From: Priapulus caudatus
Taxonomy: Eukaryota; Priapulida; Priapulimorpha; Priapulimorphida; Priapulidae
NCBI RefSeq assembly: GCF_000485595.1
Contig: NW_014577091.1
Span: forward strand, 327,835-356,361
Direction of reading: 5' to 3'
Length of the DNA: 28,527 bases
Shown: in pieces, positions 19,199-27,665 of the stretch
How positions within the stretch are numbered: the first letter of the stretch is position 1
Layout: each line of letters opens with the position of its first letter
Notes under the pieces: generated by a model
The model's database searches: none
The model's input: the letters and a program-made list of their open reading frames with translations, nothing else
What the model was told of the DNA's origin: nothing
Made by a program: the position numbers and the translations under genes

Positions 19199-21312
19199 CA
19201 CATGGCAGCAGCTATTACATTTCGGGTGACGCCACGCGTGTACACAACAGGATTTCAAACGGAATTGCAAGTAGTGCTAAGACTTGTGAGGAATAAATGC
19301 ATAAATACAGTGTAAAGTTGTGGAAAGTGTTAAAAAGCCAGATCATTTTGCGTTTTGTGAGCGATTTTTTGTGGGAACTTTGGGGAGCTGGTGCAGCTGC
19401 GAAATCTAGTTCAAAATGTTCTATATAGCCATGCGGCAGTCACTGTACGCGGGCTATAGTACTAGAGCTAGTACCATACGTACCTGCAATGAACACTGCA
19501 AGACACAAACATTTGTCTACATATACTTCAACATTGTTTTGTTTTAGGGGTAGGACGATACGAGTAGCTCACAATATGATCCATATCACAAGACACTTCT
19601 CACGACGCAATACGCATTGCGATATCATCACTACACACTAGCGAAACTATCAAGCCGTGTTAATTCATCACAATTTTGTACAACTTTTAGGCAGCTTTCG
19701 ATTTATTTAGTATTCTAACGCTTTTATTATTTATAATTATACAAGATGACTAAAGTACACCCAAACAGCACTTAGCGACTGTTGGAGTGACGTTTCTAGT
19801 AAAAGTTTCTGCGCCATTCAATTTGTTCAATCTCCAACCACATTAGCCAGACTTATGTGAGAAATGATGTTAGGTAAAAGTCCTTTGGTAAGCATGCCTT
19901 AGCATTTGCATGATAATGAGGAATGTTTGGCTGGGCACAAGAATACACGGAACCTAGGATTCAGTCAATCATGTGAACGCTTGCAAATCAGTATCGCACA
20001 CCATTTAGTTTTAACAACTGCTAGTGCATTGCAAAATGCGTTGTTTCATTTTTATATATGAAAGTATGCCACTAAATTATATAATATGGATTTTATTCAG
20101 TGGAGCATAGATCTATGCGTGTATCATGACTATCCATCGCCAACTGTATCATAAAAATTTGTATTCCAATACATCAATGAATCGTCTCACCATCTAATGT
20201 GCTCACAGTTCCATTTTAAAAGCTTTATGTGAATTATTTTTAAATGAATATTAAACCGAAAGACATTTTGTAGCATATAGTGTGTAACATTTCACATGAG
20301 TATATTACAGAAGCAGGTGATTTTCCTAAGCATATGTGCATTTTGTATAAATATAAATGCGCTATAGATGCTCAAGACAGTTGCGCGATTGCCTAGGGCA
20401 AGCGAAATTATGGCCGGGCAGCAAATTTTTATGATATTATTATGATTATATAAATATAAATAAATTAGCAAATATAATTATGAAGGACCAAATAACTTTG
20501 ATACTGTGACTGTAAATTCCCCAAGTATATGAAAAATAGAGACTTGACCACAAAACTAACCATGCAAGATAGCTTCATAAGTCATTACTGAATTAAGACT
20601 AATTGCATTCAGTTACCGACACAAGCTTGTCATCTTTTTGTTATTAACGTTCCAGCTATACACACAATTGTTTGTCAGTCCTGTTTGAGTGAGGTCGTTC
20701 AAACGTTTGCCATCAGTCTAGTGGGAAAGTACACCCTGGTCAGACATAAGAGCTACTGCCGTACTGGAAGTATTTGTTGCAACACTTGGGGGAAAAGTGT
20801 GGGTAATATTATACAATTCATTATTCCACAATATTGGAGCACTTCACCAAGTGATGTACCACACTAAGACCTTATCCACATTACCTCACCATCCATAGAT
20901 TCACAACCATGGTTCAAAATTAATAGCAACTAGCTGCAGTTTTGTTATCTACAACTGGTTCCATTTGCTATCTGCTCTCAATGTTGGCAGCAAGTACTTG
21001 CTGTCTGGCAAAATAGGTAATTTCTAACCCTGATAACCTTTATATCACGGATAACACTTGATAGCTAGGGTTAGATCAAGTTAGTTAGGAGTAAGTTTGG
21101 ATCGAGGATAGTTTGGCCAATTAGCCATATCATCCATTGTTAAAATTCATCTCGTCCAAAAGGTGTGACTACCTGTGAAATAGATATAGCTTCTTGCAAA
21201 ACAACTAACAGAAACAAACAGATATATACGTGATGAATAATACACTCAGGGAAAATTACTTTTCGCAGATATGCCAACGCCGGTGGCCTAACACAAAAAA
21301 CGTATAGAGTTG
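19199..21312. other. Gene-free stretch
   Basis: No supported gene. A 14-bp perfect palindrome gcatagatctatgc occurs near 20104-20117, but with no further symmetry. The open frame at 20685-20867 has no recognised domain. Confidence 0.4.
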
Positions 21313-22024
21313 AGGCCATCCTTAAAAAATTATATGTTTGCTGTCCTCCGACCAACCCACGAAAATAGCCGCGACCCCCAATTTTTTTTTTGACATTTTG
21401 GGTTCAATAAGTTTTTGTTACATTTTTCATACAAGACTGAAACACAAAGCTAGGGACAGTGATTTTCCGCGATCGCGGAAAACGGACGGAAAACACGGAA
21501 ACGGCCATTGGAAACGGAAAAATGCAGAAAACGCAATTTGAACATATTACATGGAAATTTCAATAAAATCATTAAAAAAACGTCGACAATAGCATTGGTA
21601 GTGATATGGTTTACTTTGAGACAAGTTTCAGAGCAAAATGACTTACAATTACGTCTTTTGGTAGCCCTGTGTTTCGGTGCCAACCCAACTGTCAGTCAGT
21701 GACCAAATGCCTTTTTTCCATGCAAATATATGTAAACGGAATTTTGCATTTTTGGTGTGTACAATCTCTATGGCAAAACGGAATTTCCATTATTTCTTTA
21801 CTTTGAAACGGAACTCATGATTTTCCCAAACGGAAAAGGCAATTTTTTGAAACGGAAAATCACTGTCACTACAAAGCATGTGTCATTTGTGTGGCAAACA
21901 TGAGGACAGACTTAAAATAACTATTATGCCTCGCAAAAAAAGGCCTAGCTACCTACTACCTACTACCCACTAAAAAAATAATGGGTCGGGGGACAGCAAA
22001 CATAGAATTTTTTAAGGATGGCCT
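21313..22024. mobile_element. TIR element split by a nested transposon
   Basis: Terminal inverted repeats of 41 bp (21313-21353 and 21984-22024) match at 39 positions; each reads AGGCCATCCTTAAAAAATT and continues through TTTGCTGTCC to CCGACC. Without the nested 421-bp element and its duplication, the host would be about 285 bp, so it is non-autonomous. The flanks gagttg and gagcta agree at 4 of 6 positions, a weak sign of an old 6-bp duplication. Superfamily unknown. Confidence 0.8.
21451..21871 (+). mobile_element. Non-autonomous TIR transposon, copy 2 (6-bp TSD)
   Basis: A 421-bp element with ends TAGGGACAGTGATTTTCCG and CGGAAAATCACTGTCACTA, flanked by a perfect 6-bp direct repeat CAAAGC (21445-21450 and 21872-21877). 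It is the same family as 1281-1723 but in opposite orientation, and sits inside the element at 21313-22024, so it inserted later. Short open frames across it (for example 21450-21683) arise from repeated CGGAAA motifs and are not genes. Confidence 0.87.
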
Positions 22025-22797
22025 GAGCTACAAGTACAAGATATTGAAGATTTCTCAAGCCAATGACGACAGGACGTCATGATGAGACCTGCATTTTCAC
22101 ATTTCGAGATTGCTGACGTAAGCTTTATTTATATTTTAATCATACGGCCTGCATGACGTCACGATTCTAGTAACTATAAAACATAAATCTAATGAATAGA
22201 AACGACGTTGCATCCTGCCGTAACGTCAAATGTCGAAATGACCACCGGCACTTTTCAGGCAGCGCGAACGAACAAAGCCATTGCAAGAGAGCCGTAACAT
22301 AATACTATCATTCCTCAGCCCAGTCTTGAAGTTTTAACATATACTTACCAATTCACAAAGAACCACAAGATATCTTTTCAAACGCTCGCAGAATGTATAA
22401 GACTATAATCTGCAGCAGGAGACGATTGTACGACGAACTTCTTCGTTAAAATATCTGAACTCTATCAAGCGCGATACTCAAATGGAGGGCAGCTGGGCAG
22501 CAATATTGGCACTGAAAGTGGCACAACATTCCAGCACAAATGTCACAATGAAAGTAATGTGGCATATTAAAAAAGTAAACGCGATAGCTGCTAATTAATT
22601 ATTATTTTTTCAATGTGGTAAATTTAAGGATAATTTTTATTTGTAGGATAAAATTTTGTAATAGCTGAAAATTGTTATAGAAACCACTGCCTGGCAGCGG
22701 TAATGCGTCAAGTACGCCCCCCCCCCCACCACCACCACACTCACGCTACCGCACCACGTACGGTCCACTGATCTCTAACTTTAGTTAGTATTATCTA
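22025..22797. other. Gene-free stretch
   Basis: No supported gene. A poly-C run followed by accaccacc occurs at about 22717-22738. Otherwise nothing identifiable. Confidence 0.4.
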
Positions 22798-22803
22798 TTA
22801 TAG

Positions 22804-23293
22804 CAGGCCCGTAGCCAGCTTTCTATTGGGGGGGGGTGTCGTTTTTCAATGTTGGCAATTTGCTGCGCAGGGGCGTGTACAGGATTTGTACAGGGGGTCT
22901 AACCGTGACCCATAGTTGCGAGCACGCGAAGGGGGGTCTGGGGCCCTCCCCGCATAAATTTTTAAAATTACACCCCTCAGATGCGTTTCTGCGCGAGCAA
23001 CGGGGGGTCTGGACTCCCTGGACCCCCCCTGTACACGCCCCTGCTCGGGCGCGAAGCGACCAGGCGATCCCTCGACCGAAGCCGAGCGACCGAGCGGGGG
23101 GAGGGTGTGGGAGGGGGGTGTTCACTGTTCACCCTCCCGCACGATGGAGATTTTGCAATTATTACACTAAAATGGAGCGACCTGAGGTAAAATTCTTGCA
23201 CATTTAAAAAAAATAATATTTTTGCTTGGGGAGGGGCTCGGGGGGGGGTTCGTTCGAACCCCCCCGACCCGCCCCCCCCCGGCTACGGGCCTG
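22804..23293. mobile_element. G-rich-ended TIR element with nested element
   Basis: Starts CAGGCCCGTAGCCAGC and ends GGCTACGGGCCTG, giving 13-bp inverted ends, and is flanked by a perfect 6-bp direct repeat TTATAG (22798-22803 and 23294-23299). Poly-G follows the left end, and poly-C precedes the right end. A hairpin of gggggggttcg and cgaaccccccc lies at about 23244-23265. A second small element (22868-23043) is nested inside. There is no transposase; open frames within are incidental. Confidence 0.82.
22868..23043. mobile_element. 176-bp nested element, CAGGGGCGTGTACAGG family
   Basis: Perfect 16-bp terminal inverted repeats CAGGGGCGTGTACAGG and CCTGTACACGCCCCTG. The interior includes gcgagcacgcgaagggggg and cgcgcgagcaacgggg-like motifs shared, in reverse, with 25980-26108. 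I cannot define a target-site duplication with confidence. It lies inside the 22804-23293 element, so it is younger than that one. Confidence 0.78.
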
Positions 23294-23299
23294 TTATAG

Positions 23300-23865
23300 T
23301 ATTAATATAAAGTTACAGTATATACTAACTTTAGCTTTACTTGTACTGCTACTAGACAGAACGGTAGGGTCAGCACTATCTAATGCTTATGTTCTGAACT
23401 TCTGAACCTAACCAATGTATGATAGGGTTGAGTATAAACAGAGGTCCAAGTGGGAATCCAAGAAAGGGATCACTTGTGATAATGGTCCATCGCCGTTTTT
23501 TCGGCGGTGCGCAAAACAGGAAAAAAATGTGTCGGGCTGCAACATGTGTTGTCGCGGCGCATCACCATTTTTTATAAAGTATATACATGTAAATATAAAA
23601 CAACAAATTTATTGTGAAACAAACGGTTTGACATTTGTGGCCCTTTATTGTTCGCTGGAATAAAAGTACACATCAACAACTCACCAGCAAATTTAGTAAT
23701 TTACTGTTGTAAATTTTAAAATATGGCTGAAAAATGTTACGCGATCGAGACTTTCTGGATTCTTAACGGGGCACCGGACCAGCATGAAGCTTGCAACCGG
23801 GACGATCCCGGTGAGACCGGGACAACTTGGGACGTCTGGTATAAATACCAATCGCAATAAGCATC
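23300..23865. other. Gene-free stretch
   Basis: No supported gene. A small inverted motif accggg-acgat-cccggt lies near 23796-23812. Nothing else stands out. Confidence 0.4.
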
Positions 23866-23928
23866 CACGCACGCACGCGCGTGCGCACGCACGCACGCAC
23901 GCACACACAAACGCACACACAAACGCAC

Positions 23929-23965
<37 letters not shown>

Positions 23966-24056
23966 CACACACACACACACAGCACACCACACACACACAC
24001 ACACTCCACACAGACACACCAGACACCACACACCACACACACACACACACACACTC
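23866..24056 (+). repeat. ACGC / AC microsatellite
   Basis: About 190 bp of acgc repeats grading into (AC)n with scattered interruptions. All overlapping open frames here (Cys/Val-rich on minus, His/Thr-rich on plus) are simple translations of the repeat. Confidence 0.95.
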
Positions 24057-24226
24057 CAAACGCGTGTTAGCAAACAAAGTAGAAAATTAACATAGCAAAT
24101 GACCCATATATCTGCATATAAAGCATTACCGGGTATTACTACTGTATTACATGCAGTGGCGTACGCAGGGGGGGGGGGTGTTTGGGGTGTTAAACACCCC
24201 CCTTGCCTCTGTCCCAAACAAACATT

Positions 24227-24372
24227 TAAAAAAAGAAGAGGAGAAGAAAAGGGAAGAGAGAGAGAGAGAAGAAAGAGAGAGAGAGAGAGAGAGAAAGTGT
24301 GTGTGTGTGTGTGTGTGGGAGAGAGGAGGGAGAGAAAGACGGAAAAAGAGAGGGAGAGAAAACAGAAGGGCC
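24227..24372 (+). repeat. GA-rich microsatellite with internal (GT)n
   Basis: Purine-rich (GA)n, gaaa and gggaga repeats on the plus strand, interrupted by a (GT)n run at about 24298-24317. Open frames here are Arg/Glu-rich repeat artefacts. Confidence 0.95.
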
Positions 24373-25144
24373 CTATTATCCTTTATTAAGTTTAGTATTT
24401 GTAACACCGGTCCCCTCCCGAGCTGTAAGAACAAGGTAGCCTATAACGCAGGGTAAGGAGTGTGTACAGAAATGAGATAGAGAACCCAAAATCGATCTGC
24501 TGCATGTTTCGCGAATCGCGATTTCGTACTATGAGTATCTTCGCTCTCTACTGTAATCCATATTGTGTAATCAGGAATTGTGTAATTGTGTGCTCGTGGT
24601 GGCAACTACATGACAACTCATTATGATTTTAATGAAACAACAACAAGTAAAATATGATATAATACAGAAAAATGTGCAAGGAACATGCGGTATTTTTAGG
24701 CGTTATTTTTATTTTTCTTCAAACTCGAGGGTACACCATCCCCCCCCTCAGCACCCCGCGTCCCCGCTCGCGAGTCACTAACACGGGCGTAAGATCCCGG
24801 GGGGACGGGGGAATGCATCCCCCTGCTCTTTGAAGGAGGGGATGGCCTGTACAATATATCCCCCACCTGAAATTCAAAAAAAGAGAGAAAAAAAGAAAGA
24901 AGGAAGAAGAAGAGGTAAGAGGATCCCGAATTACCAGACAGGTTATCAGCGTGGTTTTAGGTGCTACAGTTCAATGAGGTGCCACACAGTCGGAGATTCG
25001 TTAGATTCAGAATTGGATTGCACGCGCAACACATATTATGTCATGGAACTGTGTTGTGTTACATCGTGAGATTTCAGAAATTTCACCATTGGTTACTGCA
25101 TCTACTCTAGCTATCAACGCAGCTTTTTAATAATAGCTAGTGAG
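24373..25144. other. Gene-free stretch between microsatellites
   Basis: No supported gene. Around 24735-24865 there are several G/C runs (atcccccccctc, cggggggacggggg, tgcatccccctg) resembling eroded ends of the G-rich transposons nearby, with no clear TIR pair. The frame at 24830-25069 has no recognised domain. Confidence 0.35.
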
Positions 25145-25182
25145 GCCTATGCACGTTTGTTCGACTGTCAACGTGCATAGGC
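25145..25182. other. Perfect 13-bp hairpin
   Basis: gcctatgcacgtt and its exact reverse complement aacgtgcataggc are separated by 12 nt (tgttcgactgtc). It is isolated in otherwise unique sequence. It could be a structural or factor-binding site, or a tiny foldback remnant. Confidence 0.7.
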
Positions 25183-25240
25183 AAGACTTGTAATGTACGT
25201 AGTATGGAATAATACGTTGATTCACTAAACAAACTCACAC

Positions 25241-25436
25241 AGCACAAAACACACACACCTCTCTCTGCTCTCTCTCACGCACGCACACACACCCGCAGCA
25301 GCAACGCACGCACACACACACACACAACAACACACCGGCACAGCACAATACACGCACAGCTCTCTGTCTCTCACACACACACACGCCGCGCGCGCACCCA
25401 CACCTCTCTGTTTCTCTCGTCTCTCTCTTCTCTCTT

Positions 25437-25488
<52 letters not shown>

Positions 25489-25596
25489 GCTCGCGCTGCT
25501 TCTCTCTCTCGTCTCGCGCTCCTCCTCTCTTTCTCTCTTCTCTTTCTTTCTCTCTTCTCCATCATCCCTCCTCCCTCCTCCCTCCCCCTCTCCCCC

Positions 25597-25627
<31 letters not shown>

Positions 25628-25732
25628 GTCGCATACACAAACAAACAACGCACACCCCTTCTCTCTCTCTCTCACAACACAACCGCGCACGCACTGCACC
25701 TCTCTCTCTCTCTCTTCTGACACATACACACC
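25241..25732 (+). repeat. AC then TC microsatellite tract
   Basis: (AC)n-rich sequence at about 25241-25390 passes into (TC)n, ttctctc and ccctcc repeats to about 25732, with CG interruptions. It is the strand complement in type of the GA/GT tract at 24227-24372. Overlapping Arg/Glu-rich minus-strand open frames are repeat artefacts. Confidence 0.95.
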
Positions 25733-25979
25733 CTACGCAAGGTTTACGTAAATTTTAGCTTGATTAATCGCACCTAAAACAACCTCGTTGCGTACGCGAA
25801 ATCGTACGCAAATTTACTAAATAACTGGCGTTTGATAAAATCGCACTAAGCAACGTCAATTGCGTAGCACACAAGATTTACGCAAAATATTTGCGTCGCA
25901 GCTTGATGAATCATGAAATCTACCCCTGGGACCCACCCGTCAGTGCAAGCGCACACAGTATCAGAGTCTACAGTTTCCA

Positions 25980-26142
25980 GGGGCGTGTACAGGGGGGGTC
26001 CAGGGGTCGGACCCCTACATGCTCGCGCAGAAAACGCATCTGAGGGGTGCTAATTTCAAAAAATCTCTGGGGGAGAGCGCCCCAGACCACCCCTTCGCGT
26101 GCTCCTAACACCCCCCTTTCGAAAATCCTGCGTACGCCAGTG
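25980..26142. mobile_element. Second copy related to the 22868-23043 element
   Basis: Begins CAGGGGCGTGTACAGG and continues with the same interior as 22868-23043 read in reverse (ctcgcgcagaaaacgcatct, then cgcgtgctc). It then switches to a different end, cctgcgtacgccagtg. Either it is one element with two slightly different ends, or a copy truncated against the right end of the 24154-26142 element. Confidence 0.6.
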
Positions 26143-26150
26143 ACTGCATG

Positions 26151-26530
26151 TGCCATATTTCATATCCTTTGGTGGTATACGTACGCCTTAGCTGTAGTGT
26201 ACACCAACAGGCGCGCCACTCACAGATGCCCCAAATGTCGCAAGCATACTCGTGGATATTGGAAACGGTATATTCGATCTATTTATCCGGACTTTGTACA
26301 ATTTCATAAACATGCTGTCACTCTTTTCGTTTTCTGAAAATATATGATTCAACACCTCTCTATGATTATACCGCATCATACCTGTTGTCCATTCGTCCTT
26401 TCTTCATTCAACAAATACCAATTGATATACGTCTAATTAACGTTATCTGTCGCTATTTACACGCACTGACGGTAACATTAAATCCTTTGCTCCTAATTTG
26501 CCCTCCAATGGACTGCCGCTATAGGTCCAT
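26151..26530. other. Short unique stretch
   Basis: No supported gene; overlapping open frames on both strands have no domain. Confidence 0.4.
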
Positions 26531-26533
26531 TAC

Positions 26534-27107
26534 ATCAGGAGTAGATAATAGGGATCCCTATCAGGGGCGTAGCCAGGATTTTCAAAATTGTAGGCACGAC
26601 TATCTGAGCGGAGCGCCACCATCGGGTTGGCGCGGAGCGTACAAGAAATTTTTGGTTTTACAAACCCCCAGATGGCCGGAAACAGCCCTTCCCGAGTGTT
26701 CGATATCATTCTGGTTCCCTGGCCTCTTGCTAACTTGAGACACCTCATTCAATATCACTTTAAACCAAAAACACAAACGAGTTAAAATAGTGTTAGCGAA
26801 CGAGTTAAAATGTTAAAAAAAGACAAGATCGGATCCTAGTCTTTTTCGGCGGGTAGAGTGTTGAATGAAACGGCACGCGATAGAAATGGCAGCCTAGTAT
26901 GACAGAAGAATAGGTCACCTAATATAGCCATATTTCTGCTACGTTCATTTCAATCGTTTTTCCTGCCTAGACTCTTAAACTCGTCCACAAGCTTATGGAT
27001 TTGAATTATGGGTGTTTTTTAAAAAAAAGTTAACTTGGCCAAAAGTGTAGGCCCGGGCCTACAGTGCTACATACTGGCTACGCCCCTGCCTATTATCTAC
27101 TCCTGAT
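26534..27107. repeat. 42-bp perfect palindrome P1, split by a transposon
   Basis: 26534-26561 and 27094-27107, once the inserted element and one CCTAT copy are removed, read as a 42-bp perfect palindrome. The left arm is ATCAGGAGTAGATAATAGGG, then central AT, then its exact reverse complement. It is flanked by TAC on both sides (26531-26533 and 27108-27110). It is related to the palindrome at 27410-27451. Confidence 0.9.
26562..27088. mobile_element. 527-bp TIR element with 5-bp TSD inserted in P1
   Basis: Ends CAGGGGCGTAGCCAG and CTGGCTACGCCCCTG are perfect 15-bp inverted repeats. They are flanked by CCTAT (26557-26561 and 27089-27093). Excising the element with one CCTAT restores a perfect palindrome, which independently confirms its ends. 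The interior is non-coding and holds a 16-bp palindrome gtaggcccgggcctac (27047-27062). Its ends resemble the other CAGGGGCGT-type elements nearby. The 5-bp duplication would suit hAT variants with 5-bp duplications, by inference. Confidence 0.9.
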
Positions 27108-27409
27108 TACATCAATCCAACACCCGTCCATTGGACGTGTCCTTTGCTAGTATCTTTGCCTAGTATCTTTGCAAGTATCGGAATATGATACCAGACTCCA
27201 GTCTTCCTTTACCTAGCGCGTTCCTAGTGATGATTGTGCAGTGAGTTTCACAGGCCAATACGTACCTCAGATTCAAACCCGATTACTCATGCGGCTGAAG
27301 TAAATCAAGGCATAACGCGTATTCTAGCTGAGATCGTATATATAGTGACCGTGACTATCCGTGTGGAGTTTAACTCTACCCCTCGCTCCCGTTACAGGAC
27401 ACACATATG

Positions 27410-27451
27410 ATCAAGAGTGCATAATAGAGATCTCTATTATGCACTCTTGAT
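27410..27451. repeat. 42-bp perfect palindrome P2
   Basis: The left arm ATCAAGAGTGCATAATAGAG, central AT, then its exact reverse complement. It is flanked by ATG on both sides (27407-27409 and 27452-27454). It matches P1 at 16 of 20 arm positions, and every difference is mirrored in the other arm. Confidence 0.95.
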
Positions 27452-27489
27452 ATGATTCACGTTGGGCGGGAAGAAGGAGGGCAACAGCG

Positions 27490-27665
27490 CTGCTAGAAGT
27501 ATAGTGGCGGATTCAAGAGGGGGGGTTCGCAACAGCAGCGCCTCCCTATGTTTGCCCCCCCCACCCCTATTCCCAACGCGAAGCGTGCGCACCGGCCGCT
27601 ATCACAAATCTGCACCTCTATAAATTGAAATCCTGTTACGGCGTGCCCCCCCCCCGCTATCTTGA
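27490..27665. mobile_element. Eroded G/C-run element, tentative
   Basis: agtggcggattcaagaggggggg at about 27502 and, at the other side, cccccccccgctatcttgaaa at about 27646 look like degraded inverted ends (agtggcg / gcggggg with ttcaag). No duplication is found. The open frame at 27493-27735 is incidental. Confidence 0.3.

Larger units (their letters stand above)
24154..26142. mobile_element. Possible ~2-kb TIR element or pair of related ends
   Basis: The left end CAGTGGCGTACGCAGG (24154-24169) and the right end, read in reverse, CACTGGCGTACGCAGG (26127-26142) match at 15 of 16 positions. Both lead into GGGGGGTGTT. The flanking octamers attacatg and actgcatg agree at 6 of 8, with two transitions, which would fit an old 8-bp hAT-type duplication. 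Inside are GA and TC microsatellites and a related element start at 25980. The alternative is two separate short copies whose partner ends are lost. There is no transposase. Confidence 0.5.

Noticed and set aside
20104-20117. gcatagatctatgc as a third member of the 42-bp palindrome family
   Set aside because: Only 14 bp of symmetry and no match to the shared ATCA-GAGT--ATAATAG arm.
23693-24217. Cys/Val-rich 174-aa frame and its neighbours
   Set aside because: Direct translation of the (AC)n/(GT)n microsatellite.
25225-25694. Arg/Glu-rich 142- and 107-aa frames
   Set aside because: Translation of the TC/GA microsatellite; not a coiled-coil gene.
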